DNA of 64,000 nt, taken from NCBI GenBank assembly GCA_001650895.1, contig LXYH01000020.1, forward strand, positions 1 through 64,000, in the 5' to 3' direction. Positions 44,986 to 54,621 of the stretch are shown here, in pieces. The notes beneath the pieces are model-generated. The model was not told the origin of the DNA and made no database searches. It worked only from the letters and a program-made list of their open reading frames with translations. This stretch comes from Rhodobacteraceae bacterium EhC02 (GTDB taxonomy: Bacteria > Pseudomonadota > Alphaproteobacteria > Rhodobacterales > Rhodobacteraceae). The position numbers and the translations under genes are program-made. The stretch's first letter is position 1. Every line of letters starts with the position of its first letter.

Positions 44986-45902
44986 GTGTGATCTACAATC
45001 GCGTCGCGCTGATCGGCCTGGGGTTGATCGCGTCCTCGATGTTCTGGGCGATGAAACGGGGTGGTCTGGCGCGGGAGGTGACAGGCTATGCCCGCAGCCA
45101 GGCCACGCGTGAGACCGCGCGCCGGATCGGCCTGTGCGACCGGGTCTGCGACACGGCCGCCGAGGCGGTCGAGGGCGCCGACCTGGTGGTGCTCTGCGTG
45201 CCGGTGGGGGCGATGGGTGCGGTTGCGGCCGAAATCGCGCCGCATCTGGCGCAAGGCGCGACCGTCAGCGATGTGGGATCGGTCAAGCGCGCGGTGATCG
45301 AGGCGGTGGGCCCGCATCTTCCGGCGCATGTGCATTTCATCCCCGCGCATCCGCTGGCGGGCACGGAACATTCCGGCCCCGAGTCCGGGTTTGCCAGCCT
45401 GTTCGATAATCGCTGGTGCATCCTTGTGCCGGTCGATGGCACCGATCCGGCGGCGCTGGACCGTCTGACCCGCCTCTGGCAGGGGATCGGCGCCAATGTC
45501 GACACGATGGAGGCCGATCATCATGATCTGGTGCTTGCCGTCACCAGCCATGCGCCGCACCTGATCGCCTATACGATGGTCGGCGTGGCCGATGACCTGC
45601 GCCGCGTGACCGACAGCGAGGTGATCAAGTATTCCGCTGCCGGTTTCCGTGACTTCACCCGGATCGCCGCCAGCGATCCGACCATGTGGCGCGATGTGTT
45701 CCTGACCAACAAGGAGGCCACGCTGGAAATCCTTGGCCGCTTCACAGAGGAGTTGTTCGCCTTGCAACGCGCCATCCGCACCGGGGACGGGGATCATCTG
45801 CATGCCTATTTCACCCGCACCCGCGCCATCCGGCGCGGGATCATCGAAGCGGGACAGGACACCGATGCGCCCGACTTCGGGCGAGCAAAGGCGGTCCGCT
45901 GA
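44982..45902 (+). CDS. tyrC: prephenate/arogenate dehydrogenase
   Basis: Oxidative decarboxylation of prephenate or arogenate in tyrosine synthesis. The 306 residues begin with a GTG that overlaps the hisC stop ([18 protein letters not shown]). The NAD motif is LIGLGLIAS. The catalytic region contains [20 protein letters not shown] and later [11 protein letters not shown] and [19 protein letters not shown]. It is cyclohexadienyl-dehydrogenase-like without a chorismate mutase domain. The stop overlaps the next gene by one base. Confidence 0.94.
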   Translation: MSVIYNRVALIGLGLIASSMFWAMKRGGLAREVTGYARSQATRETARRIGLCDRVCDTAAEAVEGADLVVLCVPVGAMGAVAAEIAPHLAQGATVSDVGSVKRAVIEAVGPHLPAHVHFIPAHPLAGTEHSGPESGFASLFDNRWCILVPVDGTDPAALDRLTRLWQGIGANVDTMEADHHDLVLAVTSHAPHLIAYTMVGVADDLRRVTDSEVIKYSAAGFRDFTRIAASDPTMWRDVFLTNKEATLEILGRFTEELFALQRAIRTGDGDHLHAYFTRTRAIRRGIIEAGQDTDAPDFGRAKAVR

Positions 45903-46543
45903 TGCGCCATTCCGCCCTTGTGCCCCTGGCACTTGTGGCGCTGTTGTTCAGTGCCAGTGCTTGTAGTGTTCGTTACGAAAGACCCGCCGCATCACGCGCG
46001 GCGCCATCGACCAGCGGTTACCCGATGGTCTGCAAGGACCCCGCCCTGCGCGGCGAGGTGGTAGGCGAGGTGCCCGGCGGCATCACCGGCTGCGGGATTG
46101 CCAACGCGGTCCGCCTGCATGAGGTGAATGGCGTGCGCCTGAGCACCGGTGCGGTTGTGGATTGTCCCACGGCGCGGGCCTTCGGCACCTGGGTTGAAAG
46201 GGGCATGATGCCCGCTGTTGGAAACCAGGGCGGCGGGGTGCAATCGATCCGGGTCGCGGCCAGCTATGCCTGCCGCACGCGCAACCATCAGCCCGGCGCG
46301 CGCATCTCTGAACATGGGCGGGGCAAGGCCATTGATGTTTCCGGCTACAGCCTGCGCGACGGGACCGAGGTGACGGTGCTGCGTGATTGGGGCGCGGGGC
46401 GCAACGGGCGCGCGCTCAGGCAGATGCACAGAGCGGCCTGCGGAACCTTCGGCACCGTGCTGGGGCCGGAATCCGACAGATTCCACCAGGACCATTTCCA
46501 TTTCGACACGGCGCGCCATCGTGGCGGGCCCTATTGCCGCTGA
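45902..46543 (+). CDS. extensin-like lipoprotein
   Basis: A 213-residue protein with lipoprotein signal (lipobox SASAC, Cys at residue 21) and an extensin-like C-terminal domain. The M15-peptidase-like metal site appears as HGRGKAIDVSG and HQDHFHFD. Four to six cysteines may form disulfides. Probably a cell-wall-associated hydrolase or binding protein in the periplasm; no activity is shown. Its ATG shares one base with the tyrC stop, so it is cotranscribed with hisC-tyrC for reasons not obvious from function. Confidence 0.88.
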   Translation: MRHSALVPLALVALLFSASACSVRYERPAASRAAPSTSGYPMVCKDPALRGEVVGEVPGGITGCGIANAVRLHEVNGVRLSTGAVVDCPTARAFGTWVERGMMPAVGNQGGGVQSIRVAASYACRTRNHQPGARISEHGRGKAIDVSGYSLRDGTEVTVLRDWGAGRNGRALRQMHRAACGTFGTVLGPESDRFHQDHFHFDTARHRGGPYCR

Positions 46544-46559
46544 AGCACCGGCACCGGGC

Positions 46560-47585
46560 CTAGCGCAGCACGAAAACAGGGCTTTCCATCACCGGAACGG
46601 GGCCGATCCAGATCAGGCCACGGCTGAAATCCAGCGGAATGTCGATCCCGTCATTCCGACCGGCCAGAAGCGACAGCGCCCGTTCCAGCGTGTCGGCCAC
46701 ACCTTCGGGCAGTTCGCCCGAGGCGCGGGCCATCGCAAGGATCTCGCGCCAGTTCTGGGCCTTGACGGTCATCCGCCCGGTTGCCTCGCCCGCGGCATCG
46801 ATCTCAAGCTCGCCCGCCGCCTTCAGCTCAAGCTCGCCCCAGCGCGCCTCGGCCAGGCGCAGCGCGATCTGGCGCGGTTGCGGACGCGCTTCTTCCACTG
46901 CGCGGCGATCCCATGGACGGTCAAACCCAAGGGTCACATCCGCGCGCAAGGCATCCAGGGTGCGCGGCAGCCTGTCTGTAGGGTCGACGCGATGCCGCAG
47001 GGCCAGATCGGGGGCGAAACCTTCGGCGGACAAGGCGATTCGATAACGCGTCGCGCCTTCATCAGGGGCGGTGGTGGCGGGCTGCCCATCCGGGCCAAGC
47101 CGTTCGGCGGCGATGCGCAGGGCGCTCATCGCCGTGCCGGTGCCATCGCTTGCGCTGATCTGCAGGGTATCGGCGACCAGCCGGATCCGGTCGGGCGCAA
47201 TATCGGTGCTGGGCCACAGCACGACACTGGCCTGCATCGCGGCCTGGGTGATGTCGAACTTGCCGAGGGGCGTTGCGACATGTTGCAGGTCAGGCCAGAC
47301 GGCGATCACGTGGTTCGGCTTGTAGCTGAGCGCCAGGATCTGGACGAAGGGCGCGGTCCAGGCCCAGCCCGTTTCGGGATCGGCAAGGGCGACCTCGGTC
47401 ATCGTGACGTCGAAGCGGTTGGGAAAGCCCTGCACCTCAAGCGCCGCATGGTCGGCGACCCAGCCTTCGGCGCGCCTGTCCGCGAACCAGTCCTCGAAGG
47501 CGCTGCGCGTGGTCGATGACCCGTAGATCCAGTAGCCGGACCACAGCGCGGCCGAGATGACGATCAGGAACAACAGTCGTTTCAC
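46560..47585 (-). CDS. DUF2125 family membrane-anchored protein
   Basis: A 341-residue protein if the GTG at 47585 is used (AAGGGG ribosome site 8 bases upstream); an ATG seven codons earlier is the alternative. One N-terminal membrane helix (about 3-22) anchors a large periplasmic domain. Conserved blocks such as LEVQGFPNRFDVTMTEV and the late KAQNWREIL and NDGIDIPLDFSRGLIWIGP mark DUF2125. Function unknown; possibly envelope maintenance. Convergent with the extensin-like gene, 16 bp between stops, and divergent from the ChaC-like gene. Confidence 0.85.
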   Translation of the reverse strand: MKRLLFLIVISAALWSGYWIYGSSTTRSAFEDWFADRRAEGWVADHAALEVQGFPNRFDVTMTEVALADPETGWAWTAPFVQILALSYKPNHVIAVWPDLQHVATPLGKFDITQAAMQASVVLWPSTDIAPDRIRLVADTLQISASDGTGTAMSALRIAAERLGPDGQPATTAPDEGATRYRIALSAEGFAPDLALRHRVDPTDRLPRTLDALRADVTLGFDRPWDRRAVEEARPQPRQIALRLAEARWGELELKAAGELEIDAAGEATGRMTVKAQNWREILAMARASGELPEGVADTLERALSLLAGRNDGIDIPLDFSRGLIWIGPVPVMESPVFVLR

Positions 47586-47657
47586 GCGGCAGGCCCCCCT
47601 TTTCACTGCGCCTGCCGTGGTGTTTACAGGGGTGCAAATGGAAGGACCAGTAGCGCC

Positions 47658-48206
47658 ATGATGTGGGTGTTCGGATATGGATCACTATTGTGGAATCCCG
47701 GCTTCGATGTCAGCCGGTCGGTTCTGGCGCGCCTTTCGGGATATCATCGCAGTTTCTGCATGCGCTCGATCCATCACCGCGGCACGCCTGAGGCGCCCGG
47801 ACTGGTGCTTGCGCTTGATGCCGCGGCGGATACGGAATGCCACGGGCTGGCGCTGGGCGTGCGTCCCGACCAGGCCGATGACGTTCTGGCCTATCTGCGC
47901 GAACGCGAGCTGATCTCTTCTGCCTATGTCGAGCGGATGCTCAGGGTCGATCTTGCCGATGGCACCAGCGTCGAGGCGGTGACCTATGTGATCGATCCCG
48001 ACCATGTCCAGTATTGCGGTGGCCTGCCGCTGGAGGAGCAGGCACAGATCATCGCGCAGGCCGTGGGTGGGCGTGGTCCGAACACGGAATACCTGCACAA
48101 CACGGCGGCGCATCTGGCCAGCCTGGGGATTGCGGACCCCGATCTGGCCTGGCTGGACGGCAGAGTGCGCGATCTGACCCAGATTAGGACGCATCAACGG
48201 GGATAA
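47658..48206 (+). CDS. ChaC-like gamma-glutamylcyclotransferase
   Basis: A 182-residue enzyme of the ChaC family. The YGSL loop is at FGYGSLLWNPGFD near residue 5, the general-base glutamate lies in RERELISSAYVERML, and a conserved VLALD segment is present. ChaC enzymes split glutathione to 5-oxoproline and Cys-Gly. Length and motifs fit well. Its promoter must be in the 72-bp gap to the divergent DUF2125 gene. Confidence 0.92.
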   Translation: MMWVFGYGSLLWNPGFDVSRSVLARLSGYHRSFCMRSIHHRGTPEAPGLVLALDAAADTECHGLALGVRPDQADDVLAYLRERELISSAYVERMLRVDLADGTSVEAVTYVIDPDHVQYCGGLPLEEQAQIIAQAVGGRGPNTEYLHNTAAHLASLGIADPDLAWLDGRVRDLTQIRTHQRG

Positions 48207-48275
48207 CCCCTTGGCAGTCTGGGGTTCAGCCCCTAGGATCAAACCCAAGAACAAACAGTGTCAGGAGCCGTCCGC

Positions 48276-49496
48276 ATGGACATGCCGGACCGCGAGGCCG
48301 AGCCGCAGTTTTCGCAACCCCTGCGCCAGATCGTGTCGATGTTGCTGGTATTGGGTCTGGCCGCATTCGTGATCGTGCTGGCCCTGCCGCGCGTGCTGCC
48401 GGTGTTCGAGGCAAACCCCTACCTGAACGGGTTCATCCTGTTCGTCTTCGTGATCGGTGTGCTGGCCTGTTTCCTGCAGGTGGCGCAGCTGATCACATCG
48501 GTCCGCTGGATCGAGGCCTTCGCCAAGGGCCGTGCGGATGGGCGGGTGGCGCCGCGCCTTCTGGCGCCGCTGGCCGCCTTGCTGCGGACGCGCGGCGCGA
48601 GGATGCAGATCGGGGCCAGTTCGACCCGCTCGATCCTCGATTCCGTGGCGACGCGGATCGACGAGGCGCGCGAAATCACGCGCTACATCGTCAACCTGCT
48701 GATCTTTCTGGGCCTTCTGGGCACGTTCTACGGGCTGGCCACGACCGTGCCCGCGCTGGTCGACACGATCCGCAGCCTTGCCCCGCAGGAAGGCGAGGAA
48801 GGCGTTGCCGTGTTCGGACGCCTCATGGACGGGCTGGATGCGCAGTTGTCGGGCATGGGTGTGGCCTTTGGATCCTCGCTTCTGGGTCTTGCCGGATCGC
48901 TGGTGGTCGGGCTGCTGGAACTTTTCGCAGGCCATGGGCAGAACCGGTTCTACCGCGAACTGGAAGAATGGCTGAGCACGATCACCCGCGTCGGGTTTTC
49001 CTCGGGCGAGGGTGAAGGCGCGCCGGACCAGGGCATGCTGGTGCAGGTGGTCGACGGGATGGTCCAGCAGATGGAAACCGTTCAGGTGCTGCTGGAACAG
49101 GCCGAAGCCACCCGCGCGGCAACGGATGCGCGCCTGGAGCGGCTGGGTGTGGTCATCGATGGGCTCAATGAAACATTGGGCGCCGGGGGCGGGCAGCAAT
49201 CCGAACTGACGGCTGCCTTGCTGCAGCTGGCCGAGGGGCAGGAACGGCTTGCCGCGGCCCTGTCCGTGCAGGAACGTGGCGAGGGGCTGGACGCCGAAAG
49301 CCGCATGCGCCTGCGCTCGATGGATGTGCAACTTCTGCGGATCCTCGAAGAGATCAGCGCCGGGCGGCAGGATACAATGTCGGAACTGCGCACCGATCTG
49401 GCCGCCCTGACCCGCGCGATCGAACAGTCCCGCCCAAGGCCTGCGACAGCGCGGCCGCTGGGGGGCGTTCTGGGCAACAAGGGCGAAGGGGGCTGA
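48276..49496 (+). CDS. MotA/TolQ/ExbB-like membrane protein
   Basis: A 406-residue protein with four membrane segments (about 20-43, 50-74, 137-161 and 193-217). The last two form the MotA/TolQ/ExbB-like proton channel block (LLIFLGLLGTFYGLATTVPAL and GMGVAFGSSLLGLAGSLVVG). The cytoplasmic C-terminal tail of about 185 residues is predicted coiled coil. It is 3 bp ahead of a MotB/OmpA-like gene, so the pair should form an ion-driven complex. The start is ATG with AGGAG upstream. Not flagellar MotA (no flagellar genes, different length). See findings. Confidence 0.85.
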   Translation: MDMPDREAEPQFSQPLRQIVSMLLVLGLAAFVIVLALPRVLPVFEANPYLNGFILFVFVIGVLACFLQVAQLITSVRWIEAFAKGRADGRVAPRLLAPLAALLRTRGARMQIGASSTRSILDSVATRIDEAREITRYIVNLLIFLGLLGTFYGLATTVPALVDTIRSLAPQEGEEGVAVFGRLMDGLDAQLSGMGVAFGSSLLGLAGSLVVGLLELFAGHGQNRFYRELEEWLSTITRVGFSSGEGEGAPDQGMLVQVVDGMVQQMETVQVLLEQAEATRAATDARLERLGVVIDGLNETLGAGGGQQSELTAALLQLAEGQERLAAALSVQERGEGLDAESRMRLRSMDVQLLRILEEISAGRQDTMSELRTDLAALTRAIEQSRPRPATARPLGGVLGNKGEGG

Positions 49497-49499
49497 TCC

Positions 49500-51143
49500 A
49501 TGGCCCTGTCGCGCCGCACCGGGCAAAGGTTCCAGGCCTCGATCTGGCCGGGTTTCGTCGATGCGATGACCGGTCTTCTGCTGGTGCTGATGTTCGTGCT
49601 GACCATCTTCATGGTCGTGCAATTCGTGCTGCGCGAGACGATCAGCGGTCAGGAAACCGAGCTTGACGCGCTGGGCGCCGAAGTGGCGGCGCTGGCGCAG
49701 GCGCTGGGGCTGGAACAGCGGCGCAGCGCCGATCTGACGACCCGGCTGGGCCAGCTTGACGCGACGCTGGGCGATGCCCGCGACCAGATTGCGCAGCAAG
49801 AGGCGCTGATCCTGTCCCTGCGTGGCGAGCGTGACGCCGGTTTGGCCGCGCTTGAGGCTGCGCAGAGCCGGATCACCAGTTTCGAGGCGCAGGTCGCCGC
49901 GCTGCTGTCCGAACGCGATGCCGCACTTGGCACGGTGGCCGAACTCGAGGCCGAACAAGGGCGGCTTCTGTCCGAGCAGGAGGCGCTGAACCTTGCCTTG
50001 GCGCAGGCGCGTTCGGAAATCGACGCGGGTGTCGAGGCCGCGCGCCTGGCCGCCGCCCGCCGCGAGGCGCTGGAGGCGCTGATCGCGGATCTGCGGGCCG
50101 AGCAGGCCGAAACCGCGGCCCAGGCGCAGGCCTTGAGCGGTCAGGTTGATGCGTTGCAGGCGCAATTGTCCGAGGAGGAGGCCGCGCGGCTTGCCGAGGC
50201 CGCCGCCGCCGAGGCGTTGCGCGCACGGTTGCAGGATGCGGACACCGAATTGACCGCGATGACGCTGGCGCTGGAAGAACAGCGGCGCCGCGCCGAGGAA
50301 ACCCTGACCCTGCTGGCCGCAGCGGAAGCCGCACGCGATGACCTGCAGGCGCAGCTTGGCGCGCGGATGACCGAGGCCGAGCGCGAAGCGGCCCTTTTGG
50401 CACAGGCGCAGCGGCTGCTGGCCGAGGAACAGGGCAAATCGACCGAGGCGCAGCGCGCCCAGGCCCTTCTGAACCAGCAGGTCGCAGCGCTGCGCAACCA
50501 GTTGGGCCAGTTGCAGGCCTTGCTGGATGACAGCCAGGAACGCGAAGCCGCCGCCTCGATCCAGGTGCAATCGCTGGGGTCCGATCTGAACGCGGCGCTG
50601 GCGCGCGCGGCTGCCGAAGAACGGCGCCGGCGTCAGCTTGAAGAGGCCGAGCGCCTGAGGCTTGAGGCCGAGGCGCAGGATCTGCAGAAATACCGCTCGG
50701 AATTCTTTGGCCGTTTGCGCGATCTGCTGGGCAATCAGCCGGGTGTGCAGGTGGTGGGCGACCGCTTTGTGTTCGCCTCCGAAGTGCTCTTTCCGCCGGG
50801 CAGCGCGACATTGTCGGACGCGGGGCAAGGCGAGGTGGCAAAGGTGGCCCAAATCCTCAGCGCCGTGGCCGATGACATTCCCCCGGGCATCGACTGGGTG
50901 ATCCGCGTCGATGGGCATACCGACAACGTGCCGCTGTCGGGGCAGGGGGAGTTCGCCGACAACTGGGAACTCAGCCAAGCGCGGGCGCTTTCGGTCGTGC
51001 GCTACATGTCCGGCAGCCTTGGCATTCCGCCGGATCGCCTCAGCGCGAACGGGTTTGGTGAATACAATCCCGTCAACACCGCCAATACCGAAGAGGCGCG
51101 CGCCCAGAATCGCCGGATCGAGCTGAAATTCACCGAAAAGTAA
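49500..51143 (+). CDS. MotB/OmpA-like peptidoglycan-binding protein with long coiled coil
   Basis: A 547-residue partner of the preceding MotA/TolQ-like protein. A short cytoplasmic N-terminus is followed by one membrane helix (about 17-44) with Asp21 in WPGFVDAMTGLL, the position of the ion-carrying aspartate of MotB. About 350 residues of Ala/Glu/Gln/Leu-rich coiled coil in the periplasm follow (about 50-400). The OmpA-like peptidoglycan-binding domain is at about 410-547 (FASEVLFPPGSATLS, VDGHTDNVPL, NWELSQARALSVVRYM, NRRIELKF). Function unknown. The coiled coil is much longer than in MotB. Confidence 0.88.
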   Translation: MALSRRTGQRFQASIWPGFVDAMTGLLLVLMFVLTIFMVVQFVLRETISGQETELDALGAEVAALAQALGLEQRRSADLTTRLGQLDATLGDARDQIAQQEALILSLRGERDAGLAALEAAQSRITSFEAQVAALLSERDAALGTVAELEAEQGRLLSEQEALNLALAQARSEIDAGVEAARLAAARREALEALIADLRAEQAETAAQAQALSGQVDALQAQLSEEEAARLAEAAAAEALRARLQDADTELTAMTLALEEQRRRAEETLTLLAAAEAARDDLQAQLGARMTEAEREAALLAQAQRLLAEEQGKSTEAQRAQALLNQQVAALRNQLGQLQALLDDSQEREAAASIQVQSLGSDLNAALARAAAEERRRRQLEEAERLRLEAEAQDLQKYRSEFFGRLRDLLGNQPGVQVVGDRFVFASEVLFPPGSATLSDAGQGEVAKVAQILSAVADDIPPGIDWVIRVDGHTDNVPLSGQGEFADNWELSQARALSVVRYMSGSLGIPPDRLSANGFGEYNPVNTANTEEARAQNRRIELKFTEK

Positions 51144-51167
51144 GGGTGTGGGTGGGCGTTGGCGCGA

Positions 51168-52133
51168 TCACTCGACCCGCAGGACAAGGCTGCGTGACCC
51201 CAGCGACAGGCCATCCCGCATCAGGCTGACGCTTGCGGCATAATCCCCGGCGGGCCAGCCCTGCGCGGGTGTCTTGCGGCCAGCGGCGCGGAAAAACTGC
51301 GCCTGGTTGCGGTCGATCGTTTCGCTGTGATCGGTGATCGTGCCGCCGGGCCCGGTGATGGTCAGCCGCATCACATCGCCTTGCCGTCCTCCGAAGGCAT
51401 AGCCCCAGACAACCAGCGCAGGTGCGTCGCTGGCCATGGTATCCAGGCCCGCGGTGCCCGCCTTGATGCTGTCATAGGCGGGGATGCCGGTTGCAAAACC
51501 CGCGTTCAGCAGCGCGCCGGGCGCATAGGCGATGGGCGCGGACCAGAGGGTTTCGGTATCGGGCGCGCCGCAGGTGATCTGGCCATCGGGATCGAACGGA
51601 TCGACGACCTGTCCGTTGCGGCGCAGCGCGATATGGACATGGGGAAATTCGGTATTGCCCGACAGGCCGACAAGGCCCAGGGGGGTGCCGGTCTCGACCA
51701 TCTGCCCCCTCGTTACGGTGACCGAGCCCTGCATCAGGTGGCAATATTGCGTCTCCCAGCCGTCGGCGTGGCGGATCACCACGCCATTGCCGCAATCGCG
51801 GCCCTCGATCTGGGCGGCTGTCTCGGGTGTCAGACCCGTGTCGGGCATCCCGTCGCGCAGGGCGGTGACCTGGCCGGGGGCCGCGGCCAGAACTGCAACG
51901 CCTGCCCGCATCGCGGCCAGCGACGGCAGGGCGAAATCCGTCCCGGTATGGGTGTCATAGCTTAAGCCGCTGCAGGTGAAATCCCGCGCGGTGGGGCCGG
52001 GGTCGTGATCCACGTATTGCTGGATGAAGCAGGTCTGCCCGAGCGTGCAATCAATAGGCAGGCCCAAAGTAAAGGCCCCCGCACCGGCTGGCAGTGCGGA
52101 GGCCATGATCAGCAGCAGCAGGGCTGCCCGCAT
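51168..52133 (-). CDS. M23-family metallopeptidase
   Basis: A 321-residue exported protein with signal peptide to about residue 20 (..GAGAF) and an M23/LytM domain. The zinc ligands appear in HTGTDFALP (His-X3-Asp) and FPHVHIALR (His-X-His), with RHADGWETQYCHL between, so all catalytic positions seem present. A C-terminal beta-rich domain of about 110 residues follows. Probably a peptidoglycan endopeptidase. Its ATG overlaps the clpA stop by one base, so it depends on clpA transcription. Confidence 0.92.
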   Translation of the reverse strand: MRAALLLLIMASALPAGAGAFTLGLPIDCTLGQTCFIQQYVDHDPGPTARDFTCSGLSYDTHTGTDFALPSLAAMRAGVAVLAAAPGQVTALRDGMPDTGLTPETAAQIEGRDCGNGVVIRHADGWETQYCHLMQGSVTVTRGQMVETGTPLGLVGLSGNTEFPHVHIALRRNGQVVDPFDPDGQITCGAPDTETLWSAPIAYAPGALLNAGFATGIPAYDSIKAGTAGLDTMASDAPALVVWGYAFGGRQGDVMRLTITGPGGTITDHSETIDRNQAQFFRAAGRKTPAQGWPAGDYAASVSLMRDGLSLGSRSLVLRVE

Positions 52134-54460
52134 CAGTCGGCGGTCAGAAGCGGTGGCTTGTTGCCCGACAGGCGCGCCTGTTCCGGCCCGGCGATCTGCA
52201 GATCGATCTCGCCATTCTTGAGCGCCACGCGCACCACGCCACCCTTGGTCAGCTTGCCGAACAGCAGTTCTTCGGCCAGCGGTTTCTTGATGTATTCCTG
52301 GATCACGCGGCCCAGCGGACGCGCGCCCATCTTGTCGTCATAGCCCTTGTCGGCCAGCCATTCGGCGGCGGGCTTGGTCAGTTCGATATGCACGTTGCGA
52401 TCCATCAGCTGCGCCTCAAGCTGCAGCACGAACTTCTCGACCACCTGCATGATCACCTCTTTCGGCAGTGCACCGAAGCTGATGACCGCGTCCAGACGGT
52501 TGCGGAATTCCGGGGTGAAGGTCCGCTCGATCGCGGCGGTGTCTTCGCCCGTGCGCTTGTCCCGGCCGAACCCGATGGCGGCCTTGGCCATGTCGGCAGC
52601 ACCCGCGTTCGAGGTCATGATCAGGATCACGTTGCGGAAATCCACCTTGCGCCCGTTGTGATCGGTCAGCGTGCCATGGTCCATCACCTGCAACAGGATG
52701 TTGAACACATCGGGATGCGCCTTTTCGATCTCGTCCAGCAGCAGCACGCAATGGGGATGCTGGTCGACGCCATCGGTCAGCATGCCGCCCTGGTCAAAGC
52801 CGACATAGCCCGGAGGCGCGCCGATCAGGCGGCTGACGGCGTGTTTCTCCATGTATTCGGACATGTCGAAGCGCAGCAGTTCCACGCCCAGCGTATCAGC
52901 CAGCTGCTTTGCAACCTCGGTCTTGCCGACCCCGGTGGGACCCGCGAACAGGTAGTTGCCTATGGGCTTTTCCGGCTCGCGCAGGCCCGCGCGGGCCAGT
53001 TTGATCGCGCTGGACAGGGCCACGATGGCATCGTCCTGACCGAAGACCACGCGCTTGAGGGTCTTTTCCAGATCCTTGAGCACCTCTGCATCGTCCTTGG
53101 ACACGTTCTTGGGCGGGATGCGGGCGATCTTGGCCACGACGGCTTCGATCTCCTTCGCGCCGATGGTCTTGCGGCGCTTGGATTCCGCCACCAGATGCTG
53201 CGCGGCCCCGGCCTCGTCGATGACGTCGATCGCCTTGTCGGGCAGCTTGCGGTCATTGATGTAACGCGCGCTCAGTTCCACGGCGGACTTGATCGCGTCG
53301 GCGGTGTAGCGGACCGAGTGATGTTCTTCGAAATAGGGCTTGAGACCCTGAAGGATCTTGACCGTGTCATCCACGGTCGGTTCGTTCACGTCGATTTTCT
53401 GGAACCGGCGCGACAGGGCGCGGTCCTTTTCGAAATGCTGGCGGAATTCCTTGTAGGTGGTCGACCCCATGCAGCGCAGCTTGCCGCCCTGCAGGGCGGG
53501 CTTCAGCAGGTTCGAGGCATCCATCGCGCCGCCAGACGTCGCGCCCGCGCCGATCACTGTGTGGATCTCGTCGATGAACAGAACCGCATCGGGATGCGCC
53601 TCAAGCTCGTTCACCACGGCTTTCAGGCGTTCCTCGAAATCGCCGCGATAGCGGGTGCCGGCCAGCAGCGCGCCCATGTCGAGGCTGAAGATGGTGGTCT
53701 TGGACAGAACCTCGGGGGTTTCGCCCTTGACGATCTTGCGCGCCAGACCTTCGGCGATGGCGGTCTTGCCCACGCCCGGATCACCCACCAGCAGGGGGTT
53801 GTTCTTGCGGCGGCGGCACAGGACCTGGATGCAGCGCTCGACCTCGGAGGCGCGGCCGATCAGCGGATCGACATCGCCCTTGAAGGCCTTGGCGTTCAGG
53901 TCCACGCAATATTTGCCGAGTGCGGATTCCTTCTGGTCGGTCGCTTCGGTCGAGGAGCCTGTACTGGATTCCTCGGACTCGGTCGCGCCGGTCACCGGAC
54001 GCGCTTCGCCATAGGCGGGGTCCTTGGCGACGCCATGCGCGATGAAGTTGACCGCGTCATAGCGCGTCATCTCCTGCTCCTGCAGGAAATAGGCGGCATT
54101 GCTTTCACGTTCGGCGAAGATCGCGACCAGCACGTTGGCCCCCGTCACCTCGGTCCGGCCGGAGGATTGCACATGGATCGCCGCGCGCTGGATCACGCGC
54201 TGGAACGCCGCTGTCGGAACAGCCTCGGAGCCTTCGATATCGGTGACGAGGTTGGACAGGTCGTCATCGATGAATTCCACCAGCGTGTTGCGCAGGTCGT
54301 CGGTGTCGACCGAACAGGCCTTCATCACGCGGTTCGCATCGGGTTCGTCGATCAACGCGAGAAGAAGGTGCTCGAGCGTTGCGAATTCATGTTTGCGGGC
54401 GTTGGCCAAGGCCAGCGCCGCGTGGATTGCCTGTTCGAGCGTGGTCGAGAATGAAGGCAC
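52133..54460 (-). CDS. clpA: ATP-dependent Clp protease ATP-binding subunit ClpA
   Basis: The AAA+ unfoldase that feeds ClpP. The 775 residues are organised as a Clp N-domain (about 1-145, [19 protein letters not shown]), D1 with Walker A GDPGVGKT and Walker [11 protein letters not shown], and D2 with Walker A GPTGVGKT, Walker [12 protein letters not shown] and a C-terminal D2-small domain. The ClpP-binding loop is expected between them. It lacks the long middle coiled coil of ClpB. An acidic, Ser/Thr-rich linker (about 150-170) follows the N-domain. The clpS adaptor gene is not next to it. Confidence 0.97.
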   Translation of the reverse strand: MPSFSTTLEQAIHAALALANARKHEFATLEHLLLALIDEPDANRVMKACSVDTDDLRNTLVEFIDDDLSNLVTDIEGSEAVPTAAFQRVIQRAAIHVQSSGRTEVTGANVLVAIFAERESNAAYFLQEQEMTRYDAVNFIAHGVAKDPAYGEARPVTGATESEESSTGSSTEATDQKESALGKYCVDLNAKAFKGDVDPLIGRASEVERCIQVLCRRRKNNPLLVGDPGVGKTAIAEGLARKIVKGETPEVLSKTTIFSLDMGALLAGTRYRGDFEERLKAVVNELEAHPDAVLFIDEIHTVIGAGATSGGAMDASNLLKPALQGGKLRCMGSTTYKEFRQHFEKDRALSRRFQKIDVNEPTVDDTVKILQGLKPYFEEHHSVRYTADAIKSAVELSARYINDRKLPDKAIDVIDEAGAAQHLVAESKRRKTIGAKEIEAVVAKIARIPPKNVSKDDAEVLKDLEKTLKRVVFGQDDAIVALSSAIKLARAGLREPEKPIGNYLFAGPTGVGKTEVAKQLADTLGVELLRFDMSEYMEKHAVSRLIGAPPGYVGFDQGGMLTDGVDQHPHCVLLLDEIEKAHPDVFNILLQVMDHGTLTDHNGRKVDFRNVILIMTSNAGAADMAKAAIGFGRDKRTGEDTAAIERTFTPEFRNRLDAVISFGALPKEVIMQVVEKFVLQLEAQLMDRNVHIELTKPAAEWLADKGYDDKMGARPLGRVIQEYIKKPLAEELLFGKLTKGGVVRVALKNGEIDLQIAGPEQARLSGNKPPLLTAD

Positions 54461-54621
54461 AGCTGTGCTCCTCTTTGATCTGGGTCTGGCGCGGTTGTTG
54501 TCGCGTCAAACATGGCCTCATAGTCTTAAAGTGTGGTCTATATCGGGCGCTCTTCAAGTTTTTTCTTTGGCCCGGTGGTCACATTTTGTTCGACGTGTTC
54601 CCGATGCGTGAGGTTTCAGCA

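Noticed and set aside
48261-50978. 905-codon antisense frame over the stator-like pair
   Set aside because: Covers two genes with clear domains; Gln/Arg/Leu repeats are the reverse complement of the Ala/Glu coiled coil.
48276-51143. Zorya-type anti-phage defence system
   Set aside because: The A/B pair is motor-like, but the downstream gene is an M23 peptidase on the other strand. No ZorC, ZorD or ZorE-like effector is present, and the B protein carries a long periplasmic coiled coil unlike ZorB.
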